Of a stretch of 64,000 nt of DNA, positions 7,440 through 14,713 are shown one piece after another (within the stretch, counting starts at the first letter, position 1; each line of letters begins with the position of its first letter). The stretch is taken from contig JAFVRD010000060.1 of assembly GCA_017504435.1 (NCBI GenBank), forward strand, positions 1-64,000, in the 5' to 3' direction. This stretch comes from Lentisphaeria bacterium (GTDB taxonomy: Bacteria; Verrucomicrobiota; Lentisphaeria; Victivallales; Victivallaceae). The position numbers were made by a program, and so were the translations under genes. The notes beneath the pieces were generated by a model. That model worked only from the letters and a program-made list of their open reading frames with translations. It had not been told where the DNA came from and searched no databases.

Positions 7440-9923
7440 TTATTCAGCGACAATGCCTTCTGCTTGAGCGATATTGAGCCGTTTGGCGGCATCTTCGCGC
7501 ATTTTGTATTTGAGGATCTTTCCGGCGGCATTCTGCGGGAACGCTTCTACAAAGTCGATATAACGCGGCACTTTGTGTTTTGCCATATTTTTACGGACAT
7601 AATCCTGCAATTCTTCAACGGTCATTTTTTCTCCGGGTTTAAGGATCACTGCGGCGAGGATCTCCTCTCCGAGTGCCTTATCCGGAATACCGATGACCTG
7701 GACATCTTCAACTTTGGGATGAGTATAGATGAATTCTTCGATTTCTTTTGGATAAATATTCTCACCGCCGCGGATGATCATATCTTTGAGCCGTCCGGTG
7801 ATCCGGTAATTGCCGTCCGGATTCCGCAATGCCAAGTCTCCGGTATGCAGCCATCCCTCACTGTCAATGGCCGCCGCCGTTTCTTTGGGCATTTTGTAGT
7901 ATCCTTTCATGACATGATAACCGCGGGTGACGAATTCACCGATCTGGTCATCGGGCAGATCCCGTCCGGTTTCCGGATCGACGATCTTATTTTCGATTTC
8001 CGGCAGATCGCATCCGACTGTGGCGACCCGGACTTCCAGAGAATCGGTGGATTTACTCATGGTACATCCCGGGGATGCTTCGGTCTGACCGTAGACAATG
8101 GTGATCTCGGTCATGTGCATTTTGTCGATAACGTCCTGCATCACCGCGACAGGGCAGGGGGAACCTGCCATGATACCGGTACGCATGCAGGAGAAATCCG
8201 TATTGGGGAAATCCGGATGTCCCAACAGGGCGATAAACATGGTCGGTACGCCGTGGAAACAGGTGATTTTTTCCCGGTCGATGCAGGCCAAAGCCGGTTT
8301 TGCTGAGAAATACGGCAGCGGCAGCAGTGTCGCTCCGTGGGTCATGGATGCGGTCATTGCCAGAACCATTCCGAAACAGTGGAACATCGGTACTTCGATC
8401 ATCATCCGGTCGGCAGTGGAAAGATCCATGCGGTCACCGATACATTTACCGTTATTGACCACTCCGTAATGGGTCAGCATCACACCTTTGGGGAATCCGG
8501 TCGTTCCGCTGGTATACTGCATATTGCAGACATCATGGATATCGACGGCATCGGCACGGCGGAGCAATTCCTCATGCGGTACACTTTTGGCACGGAGCAG
8601 GGCATCTTCCCAGGTGATCGCGCCTTGCTGACGGTATCCCACGGTGATCACATTGCGCAGGAAAGGCAGACGTTTGGCATGAAGCTGCGCGCCGGGACGG
8701 GTTTGAGCCATTTCCGGACAGAGTTCAGCAATGATCCCGGCATAGTTGGAATCCCGCCATTTTTCTTCGAGGATCAAGGTGTGAGTATCAGATTGTTTAA
8801 GCAGATACTCTGCTTCGGCGATCTTGTATGCGGTATTGACCGTGACCAGCACTGCTCCGATTTTGGTAGTCGCCCAGAATGCGATATACCATTGGGGCAG
8901 ATTGGTCATCCAGACCGCCACATGACTGCCGGGTTTTACCCCCAATGCGATCAGAGAACGGGCGAATTGATCCACATCATCGCGGAATTCGGAATAGGTA
9001 CGGGTGTAGTCCAGCGTTGTGTATTTGAATGCCAGATGATCCGGGAACTCTTTGACCATGGTGTCCAGAACCTGAGAAAACGTTTTCTCGATCAAAGTCT
9101 CTTTTTTCCAGACATATTTGCCGGTACGGGTATTGTTGTCATAAAGCGGCTGTTTTGCCCGTGCCAATTCAAACTGCCCCATGTAACTGACAAAGTGCGG
9201 GAAAATAATATCAATATCGCTGACTTCATCCCATTCCGGAGCCCATTCAATAGAGATAAATCCATCGTAATTGACCGATTTCAGGGCGTTCATCACCGTA
9301 TTTACCGGCAGCGAACCTTCACCGATAAGGGAGTGTTTGTCAAGACTTTCAGAATCCTTGACATGGACATGACGGATATATGCACCGAGATTTTTGACCG
9401 TGGTTTCCGGCATTTCGTTGTGGATGCGGAAAGGATAGTGCAGATCCCAGAGCGCAGCGAGCGTATCGCTGATGAATTCTTCAAAAAGCTCCCGCAATTT
9501 GGCGGTATCGGCAAAGAATCCCACCGTTTCGATCAGCAAAACTGTGCCGTTGCGTTCTGCCAACGGCAGTGCCCTGGTGATGAATTCTTTAGCTGCTGCT
9601 GCCGCCGCTTCATCATTTCCGGCAGTGCGGATGCGGATGAACGGCGCATGAAGCCGTTTGGCGGCATCCAGTACCAATGCAAGTTCATCCAAAGCTGTTT
9701 GAATATCTCCGGCGATATCGGCAACCAGGTCGATACATGAAATATTGAGCCGTTTTTCAATGAGTCTGCGGTAAATGGCAGTGGTTTTTCCCGGTTCTGC
9801 AGGATCGAGAACCGCTTTTACATCATGTATTTCTATGCCGCTGAAACGGTATTCCGCGGCGATATCGATAAACTGGTCAAAAGTGTAATTCTGCCAGTAA
9901 TTAGTGGAAAATGAGAGTTTCAT
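7440..9923 (-). CDS. TIM-barrel (sugar isomerase-like)-acyl-CoA ligase fusion
   Basis: An 827-residue hybrid. Residues 1 to about 265 form a xylose-isomerase-like TIM barrel of the AP endonuclease 2 / sugar phosphate isomerase type, with the metal-site style motifs LIETVGFF, WDLHYPF (near 161), HVHVKDSE and SIEWAPEW. Residues about 285-827 form a long/medium-chain acyl-CoA synthetase with P-loop YTSGTTGFPKG (near 470), VYGQTEASPGCT, WLHTGDLALRNPDGNYRITGR and NAAGKILKYKMRE. Both halves keep their active-site motifs, so this is a fusion and not a decayed gene. ATG 9923 lies two bases after the TGA of the LeuA-like gene; an in-frame TTG at 9929 overlaps it. What the barrel supplies to the ligase is unknown; it may make or process the acid that is activated. 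Confidence 0.88.
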   Translation of the reverse strand: MKLSFSTNYWQNYTFDQFIDIAAEYRFSGIEIHDVKAVLDPAEPGKTTAIYRRLIEKRLNISCIDLVADIAGDIQTALDELALVLDAAKRLHAPFIRIRTAGNDEAAAAAAKEFITRALPLAERNGTVLLIETVGFFADTAKLRELFEEFISDTLAALWDLHYPFRIHNEMPETTVKNLGAYIRHVHVKDSESLDKHSLIGEGSLPVNTVMNALKSVNYDGFISIEWAPEWDEVSDIDIIFPHFVSYMGQFELARAKQPLYDNNTRTGKYVWKKETLIEKTFSQVLDTMVKEFPDHLAFKYTTLDYTRTYSEFRDDVDQFARSLIALGVKPGSHVAVWMTNLPQWYIAFWATTKIGAVLVTVNTAYKIAEAEYLLKQSDTHTLILEEKWRDSNYAGIIAELCPEMAQTRPGAQLHAKRLPFLRNVITVGYRQQGAITWEDALLRAKSVPHEELLRRADAVDIHDVCNMQYTSGTTGFPKGVMLTHYGVVNNGKCIGDRMDLSTADRMMIEVPMFHCFGMVLAMTASMTHGATLLPLPYFSAKPALACIDREKITCFHGVPTMFIALLGHPDFPNTDFSCMRTGIMAGSPCPVAVMQDVIDKMHMTEITIVYGQTEASPGCTMSKSTDSLEVRVATVGCDLPEIENKIVDPETGRDLPDDQIGEFVTRGYHVMKGYYKMPKETAAAIDSEGWLHTGDLALRNPDGNYRITGRLKDMIIRGGENIYPKEIEEFIYTHPKVEDVQVIGIPDKALGEEILAAVILKPGEKMTVEELQDYVRKNMAKHKVPRYIDFVEAFPQNAAGKILKYKMREDAAKRLNIAQAEGIVAE

Positions 9924-9925
9924 GA

Positions 9926-11329
9926 TCAATTATTTTCTTCGTAACAGATTTTATTCAAAGCGTCGACATAGGCACGGATACCGGCACCGATGATATCAGT
10001 GGAAATTCCCTTGCCGGAGTACAGTTTGCCGTTGGAACGGAGTTTGACGATACTTGAACCAATAGCCTCACGTCCTTCGGTGACTGCGGTGATCTGGAAG
10101 TCATCCAGTTCAAAATGGCGTCCGAGGATATTTTCAATGGAAAGAAATGCGGCATCGATCGGCCCGTCTCCCATGCTGAATCCCTGAACTTCTTCACCGT
10201 TTTTCTCCATTACGACATGTGCCATGGAAGTGATTATGTTACCGCTGTTGATAACGAAACTTTTTAAGACATAAGTCGGCGGCACCTGCATTGCTGCAGT
10301 GGCGATGATCGCATCCAGATCTTTGGCACCGACCTCTTTTTTCTGGGCGATGCGCAAAAATTCCTCATAGACATTGGTCAAGTCTTCGGCAGAGAGTTCA
10401 TAGCCGAGTTTTTTTACTGCCTCGCCGATCACGGACATATTGTCTGAAGCAGAAAATTTCCAATCGCCGTCATGATCTGCCGCCGGAACGTGTTTTTCCG
10501 GAGCCGGCAGATTTCTGCCGGAGACCATAACCGATATCTGTTGAACGAGTTTTTCACATGCCGTACGGTTGATCGAATCGGTCACATCCAGTTCCGCACC
10601 TTTGGTACGGAGGATATCTGCGATATCTCCCAATGACAATTTGCCGTTAACACCCACCGCAGTTTTTATCTGTTTTGCACCGGCGCGCAAACATGCCACT
10701 GCACAGGCCGGAGCCATGTGCAACTCATCTGAGCACTCTACAGAAAGAGTGACATGTTCCGGCAATCCGGCTTTGATACCGGAAATGAATTTGCCGATTT
10801 CATCAGGCAGCATCAGCCCGGCGGAATCACAAACCGTTATGATATCTGCGCCGGCTTCAACCGCTTTGGCGATCGCCGCGTTGAGAAACTCCTGTTCCGC
10901 CCGGGTGGCATCGGCAAAAGAAACTTCCGCTTCGATTCCGGCGGCTTTGATCTTGCCGGTGATCTCGGCGATTTTTTCCAACACAACGGCCGGTTTCAGA
11001 TGGCAATGGTATTCCATTTGTACCGCAGAAACCGGGGCAATGATATTGATACGCGGGCGGGCGGCTTTTTTTACCGCTTCGACCGTGATATCGAGCAACG
11101 CTCCATCCAGCGGCAAAGTACAACTGATGACTCTTTTGGATGCCAGCGGAGCGATCGTATGCAGGAGCAGAATATCGGATTTGCCGTTAAGAAGCGGAGC
11201 CGTCTCAATGACATCGACACACAATCGGTCGAGCAATTTAACGATCTCGATCTTCTCTTTGAACCCCAGCGTACATCCTGCCGGGGCGCATACCCGGAGT
11301 GTCGCATCGGCAACGGCAGTTTTGTTCAT
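9926..11329 (-). CDS. LeuA-like (2-isopropylmalate/citramalate synthase) paralogue
   Basis: A 467-residue protein with the HMG-CoA-lyase-like barrel (residues 1 to about 270) and the C-terminal LeuA dimerisation/allosteric fold (about 340-465, ending near GKGISTDIIGAGIRAYVDAL). Family enzymes condense acetyl-CoA with a 2-oxo acid. The fold markers are present (DATLR at 8-12, DVIET, CDSAG at 167-171), but usual metal and catalytic positions differ: the LRDG aspartate is V13, and the H-x-H motif reads E198-C-S200 (SVECSDELHMA). It may therefore be a different lyase/synthase, a metal-independent variant or a regulatory subunit. ATG 11329 is preceded by AAGGAG; an upstream in-frame extension has no site. 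It shares the operon with two acyl-CoA ligase hybrids and PFOR. Confidence 0.85.
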   Translation of the reverse strand: MNKTAVADATLRVCAPAGCTLGFKEKIEIVKLLDRLCVDVIETAPLLNGKSDILLLHTIAPLASKRVISCTLPLDGALLDITVEAVKKAARPRINIIAPVSAVQMEYHCHLKPAVVLEKIAEITGKIKAAGIEAEVSFADATRAEQEFLNAAIAKAVEAGADIITVCDSAGLMLPDEIGKFISGIKAGLPEHVTLSVECSDELHMAPACAVACLRAGAKQIKTAVGVNGKLSLGDIADILRTKGAELDVTDSINRTACEKLVQQISVMVSGRNLPAPEKHVPAADHDGDWKFSASDNMSVIGEAVKKLGYELSAEDLTNVYEEFLRIAQKKEVGAKDLDAIIATAAMQVPPTYVLKSFVINSGNIITSMAHVVMEKNGEEVQGFSMGDGPIDAAFLSIENILGRHFELDDFQITAVTEGREAIGSSIVKLRSNGKLYSGKGISTDIIGAGIRAYVDALNKICYEENN

Positions 11330-11356
11330 TTTTTTTCGACTCCTTATTATTGAACA

Positions 11357-11379
11357 AGTTAGTTTTTGAACAGCTAACT
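11357..11379. promoter_or_regulatory. dyad and direct repeat in LeuA-like leader
   Basis: AGTTAG at 11357-11362 pairs with CTAACT at 11374-11379, and TTGAACA occurs twice as a direct repeat 16 bases apart (11350-11356 and 11366-11372). Direct repeats of this spacing are typical of AraC-type binding sites, and the AraC gene lies next door. It lies between the promoter and the start codon, so repression or a leader structure is as likely as activation. Confidence 0.35.
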
Positions 11380-11389
11380 GTAATTTAAT

Positions 11390-11418
11390 AATATACATCG
11401 TAAAAAATTTTTTTACAA
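11390..11418 (-). promoter_or_regulatory. promoter for the LeuA-like operon
   Basis: On the minus strand TTGTAA (11418-11413), a 17-nt spacer and TATATT (11395-11390) form a sigma70-type promoter about 60 bases upstream of ATG 11329. The operon can thus be transcribed separately from the AraC gene. Confidence 0.6.
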
Positions 11419-11446
11419 GCGTATCGAGTTGGTTTTACCAAAAAAA

Positions 11447-12301
11447 TCAATATTTTCTGTTCCGCTTGAAACACCCCGGAGCAGCACCGTGATACTTGCG
11501 GAAAACTTTGCAGAAATATCCGCAATCCATGAATCCGCATGCGGCAGCAGCTTCTTTTACAGAAAGGTTCTCATTTTGAAGTTTCCGCAAAGCCATATCC
11601 ATCCGCAGTGAAAGAAGATATTCGTGCGGGGTGCATCCGGTATGTTCTTTGAATATCCTGCAAAAATGACTGCGGCTGAATCCGGTGAAGTCAGCCATAT
11701 CTTCCAGCGAGATCTCCCGGTGCAGATTGGCAAGCAGATAAAGGTGGATCTGCCGGATAATGCTGTGAGCGCAGCTGTCGTTCCGGCTGTTGCACCCATT
11801 GACCAGCGACATCATGAATTCATACGCCTGTTTACTGGCATTTGTTCCGGACAGGGCGCGGTTTTCCATATTGGTGCGGATGATCTCCCATGCCAGATCC
11901 ACGGTGGCGGCAGTTGCATAATTGCGGGAAACATCACCGGATATCTTTCGTAATTCTGAGGCGATACGCAAAGATTCACTGCCTTGAATGGAAATAAACA
12001 AAAATTCCCAGAAGCCGGGATTTTCCGGGCGGTAATAAATGTGTTTTTCCGGAATGGTCAGCAGAAAAGCTTCTCCGGGGCGGATATATTTGATTTCATT
12101 ATTGATTTCCAACGCGCCGCATCCGGCGATGGTATATTGCCACAGTACCAGCGGGTGACTTCCGCGGTTCATCCCGTTCCAACGGTAAGAAGCCTCCGAT
12201 GTCCGTTGATGTCCGCACCAGTACACCATTACATCCAGCGGGACGCCGGAACCGGTGGGAATACATGGAGCATTGTGGCAAAAATCAGGTTTTGATTTCA
12301 T
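11447..12301 (-). CDS. AraC-family transcriptional regulator
   Basis: A 284-residue regulator. The N-terminal half (about 1-150) is the cupin-like AraC ligand-binding fold (PLVLWQYTIAGCGALEI, IRPGEAFLLTIPEKHIYY). The C-terminal 100 residues hold the paired helix-turn-helix: ISLEDMADFTGFSRSHFCRI and LSVKEAAAACGFMDCGYFCK, followed by the family end motif. ATG 12301 has AGAGGA six bases upstream; an in-frame extension to 12340 has none. It is transcribed in the same direction as, and just before, the LeuA-like/ligase/PFOR set and is the obvious candidate regulator of it. The ligand is unknown. Confidence 0.92.
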   Translation of the reverse strand: MKSKPDFCHNAPCIPTGSGVPLDVMVYWCGHQRTSEASYRWNGMNRGSHPLVLWQYTIAGCGALEINNEIKYIRPGEAFLLTIPEKHIYYRPENPGFWEFLFISIQGSESLRIASELRKISGDVSRNYATAATVDLAWEIIRTNMENRALSGTNASKQAYEFMMSLVNGCNSRNDSCAHSIIRQIHLYLLANLHREISLEDMADFTGFSRSHFCRIFKEHTGCTPHEYLLSLRMDMALRKLQNENLSVKEAAAACGFMDCGYFCKVFRKYHGAAPGCFKRNRKY

Positions 12302-12347
12302 AAAAGTTCCTCTGATAAAGAGAGTGCGTTGATACCCCAATGATCAT

Positions 12348-12375
12348 AATGTACATCTACTATTTTATAAATCAA
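12348..12375 (-). promoter_or_regulatory. candidate promoter of the AraC gene
   Basis: On the minus strand TTGATT (12375-12370), 16 nt and TACATT (12353-12348) lie about 47 bases upstream of ATG 12301. The elements are imperfect, and the spacing is one short of ideal. Confidence 0.4.
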
Positions 12376-12645
12376 GTTCAAATGTTGCGGCCTGCTCTCC
12401 ACAGCTCAATAAAATTGAGCGGCGGAGAGAAAAATCTGTTCTTCTGAAAATCCACCCCTTTTGCTTGTCCCGCCATAGCTATTTGAGCGGCGGCGGAAGG
12501 GTAAATTGTCTCGACACGGGGAGGTGATAAGCGTTCCTCAAACCGAGCAAGAGGACATCAACTTTTCGACCATCGACTTTAAGGTGGTCATTTGATTTTA
12601 ATTCCGAAATCATCCGGTATTTTCCTGACATAAATCACGCCGCTT

Positions 12646-12670
12646 CGGAATAATATTCGGAATTATTCCG
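12646..12670. repeat. 25-bp dyad, 9-bp arms
   Basis: CGGAATAAT (12646-12654) and ATTATTCCG (12662-12670) are exact inverted copies around ATTCGGA. Its size and spacing suit a dimeric regulator, but no nearby gene start makes the target clear. Confidence 0.45.
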
Positions 12671-12953
12671 CATCCATAGTATATCTGAAACACTCTTTCA
12701 GGGGAAGAATTCCAGTCGAAAGTCAGTCATGTTTTTGATTTACTTTCGACAGAAATATTTTGACCGACCTCACCGCTCCCATTGAAAAAGTAATTTTCTG
12801 CTGCTTCTCCGACTCCGAAATCTACCGTGCGATTTGCAAAAAAATTTGCAATTTTTTTAATTAAAATACGAGAGTGGACGCAAAAAGTCCACTTGCATGG
12901 AGTATATTATGTTTCTGTAATAACTGAAATATTTGTATATGGCTGTTTAACAT

Positions 12954-13092
12954 CATCGGGTGTAGCTCAGCGGTCAGAGCAGCAGAAGAGCGAGGATCGT
13001 CATTGAGAACACATTTGGGTAAGTGTTACAATGCAGGCTTTGCCGTCCTCTGCGCTGCGTGTGGCTGGTTCGACTCCAGTACCCGATGCCCA
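12954..13092 (+). ncRNA. tRNA-like structured RNA with extended anticodon region
   Basis: The ends fold as a tRNA: CATCGGGT (12954-12961) pairs with ACCCGATG (13081-13088); a D-arm GCTC/GAGC (12965-12968, 12977-12980) encloses AGCGGTCA; a T-arm GCTGG-TTCGACT-CCAGT (13064-13080) has the canonical T-loop; CCCA follows at 13089-13092. In place of a 17-nt anticodon arm there are about 80 nt that can form GCAG/CTGC or GCAGA/TCTGC at the base, GAGGA/TCCTC (12992-12996, 13046-13050), CATTG/CAATG with AACAC/GTGTT (13001-13033), and GGC-TTT-GCC (13036-13044). No usual anticodon loop is visible. Possible identities are a tRNA with an insertion, a tRNA-mimicking RNA such as bacterial Y RNA, or a new class; no Ro/TROVE gene is nearby. 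Confidence 0.6.
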
Positions 13093-13291
13093 TTTAACAG
13101 AAGTAGAGGTTAGTGCGTATTCAGGTGTTGTCCTGGTGCGGCTTTCCGGTGACATGATGAAATAGCTCTGCACCTCACGCCCATTCTATTCGGCTCTACT
13201 CGGATAGAACACCGCCTCACCGGTGACGGTGAACGCGGGGAGCCAAGCGGGCTGACTTAAGTGTCAGTCTTGAACCCGCTTGGCTTTTTTT
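13093..13291 (+). ncRNA. structured RNA segment downstream of tRNA-like fold
   Basis: This stretch is probably co-transcribed with the tRNA-like part, because the first terminator lies at its end. It can form CAGG-TGTTGT-CCTG (near 13121-13134), GAGGT with ACCTC (near 13107 and 13172), TCTATTC/GGATAGA (near 13184-13207), and TCACCG-GTGA-CGGTGA (13217-13232) with a GNRA tetraloop. The dense pairing and lack of an open frame suggest a functional RNA of about 340 nt in total. I do not recognise RNase P, tmRNA, 6S or SRP RNA motifs in it. Confidence 0.4.
13241..13291 (+). terminator. strong Rho-independent terminator
   Basis: An 11-bp stem AGCCAAGCGGG/CCCGCTTGGCT (13241-13251, 13275-13285) encloses a nested CTGAC/GTCAG hairpin and is followed by a run of seven T. 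It ends the transcript that carries the tRNA-like RNA, or could act as an attenuator for the small frame that follows. Confidence 0.85.
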
Positions 13292-13364
13292 ATTGATATA
13301 AAAGTTCTTTTACAATATCCCGAAAAGTTCCATTTGCTCCTTCCACGAATAGGGCCATGATCCG

Positions 13365-13568
13365 TTGGATTGCAATGGCAATTTATACTTCGAAACTCCG
13401 GAAGAAGCCATCGCTGATGAGCAAATGCAGAAAGCTCGTGCAATAGGCGGATACAGGACTGAACGCTGTTTTTCCATTCCGGGAGGGTGGGATTATTACG
13501 AAGTTGTTTTTGATGAAAATAATATTGCTGTTTCTCAGAAAATTACTTCTTATTTTGATGGACCGTAA
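13365..13568 (+). CDS. small hypothetical protein
   Basis: A 67-residue frame with protein-like composition, including ERCFSIPGGWDYYEVVFDEN, with an alternation of aromatic and charged residues as in a small beta-rich domain. The only start compatible with the in-frame stop at 13350 is TTG 13365, and no good ribosome binding site precedes it. It may be a genuine small gene or the surviving end of a decayed one. I do not recognise a family. Confidence 0.4.
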   Translation: MDCNGNLYFETPEEAIADEQMQKARAIGGYRTERCFSIPGGWDYYEVVFDENNIAVSQKITSYFDGP

Positions 13569-13725
13569 GATGTCATTCTGCTCAGCAAAAATCAAACAGA
13601 GTCTTCTGTGTGATGCTGCCGATTGAATAACTGCTGTAATTGAAAATAATACAAAGAGTGTTATTTCATTTGTTCTGTTACTTGATTTTCAAACTTCGCA
13701 AATTCCATAACGGACACGCAGCAGT
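13569..13725. other. short intergenic gap
   Basis: Nothing identifiable lies here between the small rightward frame and the leftward hypothetical gene; no clear terminator hairpin was found. Confidence 0.4.
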
Positions 13726-14334
13726 TTAATTTGCAGCATTGCGTATTTCGTTGAGGCGGGCGAGGAATTGTTCCCGGACGATCAGCAAATTTACTTTCAT
13801 CCGGCTGGTATGATGCTGCAGAGCCGGCAGGACTTTACCGATTTCATCCAGCATGAAGGTCAATTCTGCCAAATCCAGCAGCGACCGTTTGCCCAGAGTG
13901 ATCAGGAGAGCCGGCGCGCAATCCTTTTCCGGTTCAGTGAAATCTGCACACCGGGCCAGCAGTTTGGCAAATGCGCAGTTTATACCCATGCCGAAAGACA
14001 GAAATTTCAGCGGCAGTTCCGAGGCAAAAATCACATTCCACTCCACACACATCCGGTCAATGGCATCGACCGGGGCAAAACATGACGGATGGCGTTCCGG
14101 AGGTGGATTTTCTTCATCATCCTGATCGTGTTCTTTCAACCATTCCAGTAACGCCGGATTACAGCTTGCCGGAACCGGATCGCTCGGCGTTGCTGTGCCG
14201 ATTGGGAAGTCTGCTTCTTCGGCTGGCAAATCAAGGCAATAAACCAAACCATGGTAAAACCGGGCTATCCGGCTTTCATATTGCCGGAGCTCCCGTTCCC
14301 ATTGAAATTCATCCCAATCGTTTCTGTGTGTCAT
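13726..14334 (-). CDS. hypothetical protein downstream of rsfS
   Basis: A 202-residue acidic, soluble protein of unknown function with no signal peptide or membrane segment. The N-terminus is rich in aromatic and charged residues (RNDWDEFQWERELRQYESRI), the middle is low in structure and proline/acidic-rich (DQDDEENPPPERHP), and the C-terminal half looks helical (LLDLAELTFMLDEIGKVLPA). It follows rsfS directly and may be co-translated: a TTG at 14352 overlaps the rsfS stop, but ATG 14334 is the more ordinary start. Position after nadD-rsfS hints at a housekeeping role specific to the lineage. Confidence 0.65.
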   Translation of the reverse strand: MTHRNDWDEFQWERELRQYESRIARFYHGLVYCLDLPAEEADFPIGTATPSDPVPASCNPALLEWLKEHDQDDEENPPPERHPSCFAPVDAIDRMCVEWNVIFASELPLKFLSFGMGINCAFAKLLARCADFTEPEKDCAPALLITLGKRSLLDLAELTFMLDEIGKVLPALQHHTSRMKVNLLIVREQFLARLNEIRNAAN

Positions 14335-14348
14335 CACAAAAATTCCGG

Positions 14349-14711
14349 TCAACCTTTGATACGTTCGCCCCAGAGGGTTTCAAGTTGATATTTTTCTCTG
14401 ATTTCCGGCAGCATCAGATGCACGATGACATCACCGAAATCAATAAGAGCCCAACCGCCGGATGCCGAATCATCACCGGCAGAGAGTTTGCGCAGCTGAT
14501 AAACCTCCCGAACCTGCCGTTCGATATAACCTGCAAGGGCATTCAGATGCGGTTCAGAATTGGCTGTCGCCACCACGAAAAAGTCAGCAATGCTGGAATT
14601 TTCTCCCAACGGCAGGATAACCGGATTTTCCGCGATTTTATCTTCCGCGCATTTGATACAGAATTCTGCCAATTCTCTGGCTTTTTCGATACGGGTGTTT
14701 TCAGTGGTCAT
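14349..14711 (-). CDS. rsfS: ribosome silencing factor RsfS
   Basis: A 120-residue protein of the RsfS/Iojap family, which binds ribosomal protein L14 and blocks subunit joining when nutrients are short. Family motifs are clear: AEDKIAENPVILPLGENSSIADFFVVATANS near the N-terminus and GGWALIDFGDVIVHLMLPEIREKYQLETLWG near the end, the latter being the most conserved block. The genomic pairing with nadD is common in bacteria. ATG 14711 has AAGGA five bases upstream; ATG 14717, overlapping the nadD stop as ATGA, is the alternative. Confidence 0.95.
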   Translation of the reverse strand: MTTENTRIEKARELAEFCIKCAEDKIAENPVILPLGENSSIADFFVVATANSEPHLNALAGYIERQVREVYQLRKLSAGDDSASGGWALIDFGDVIVHLMLPEIREKYQLETLWGERIKG

Positions 14712-14713
14712 AC

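Larger units (their letters stand above)
12302..12953. other. long intergenic region with several dyads
   Basis: No gene is supported in these 650 bases. The region carries the AraC promoter and four perfect or near-perfect dyads: 12395-12429 (GCTCAAT/ATTGAGC inside CTCTCC/GGAGAG), 12646-12670 (CGGAATAAT/ATTATTCCG), 12715-12750 (GTCGAAAGT/ACTTTCGAC with an 18-nt loop) and 12873-12893 (AGTGGAC/GTCCACT with a GCAAAAA loop). The last sits about 60 bases before the tRNA-like RNA. They could be operators or an unrecognised structured RNA. Confidence 0.55.

Noticed and set aside
8337-9740. Long open frame on the plus strand opposite the TIM-barrel/ligase gene (467 codons).
   Set aside because: It is the complement of a gene with strong domain matches, its product has no recognisable motif and no ribosome binding site; such frames arise from codon bias.
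12954-13092. Considered tmRNA for the tRNA-like RNA.
   Set aside because: tmRNA has the tRNA-like halves at the two ends of the whole molecule with a tag reading frame between; here both halves lie within 140 nt and no tag frame is seen. A selenocysteine tRNA was also considered, but the D-arm and anticodon region do not fit.
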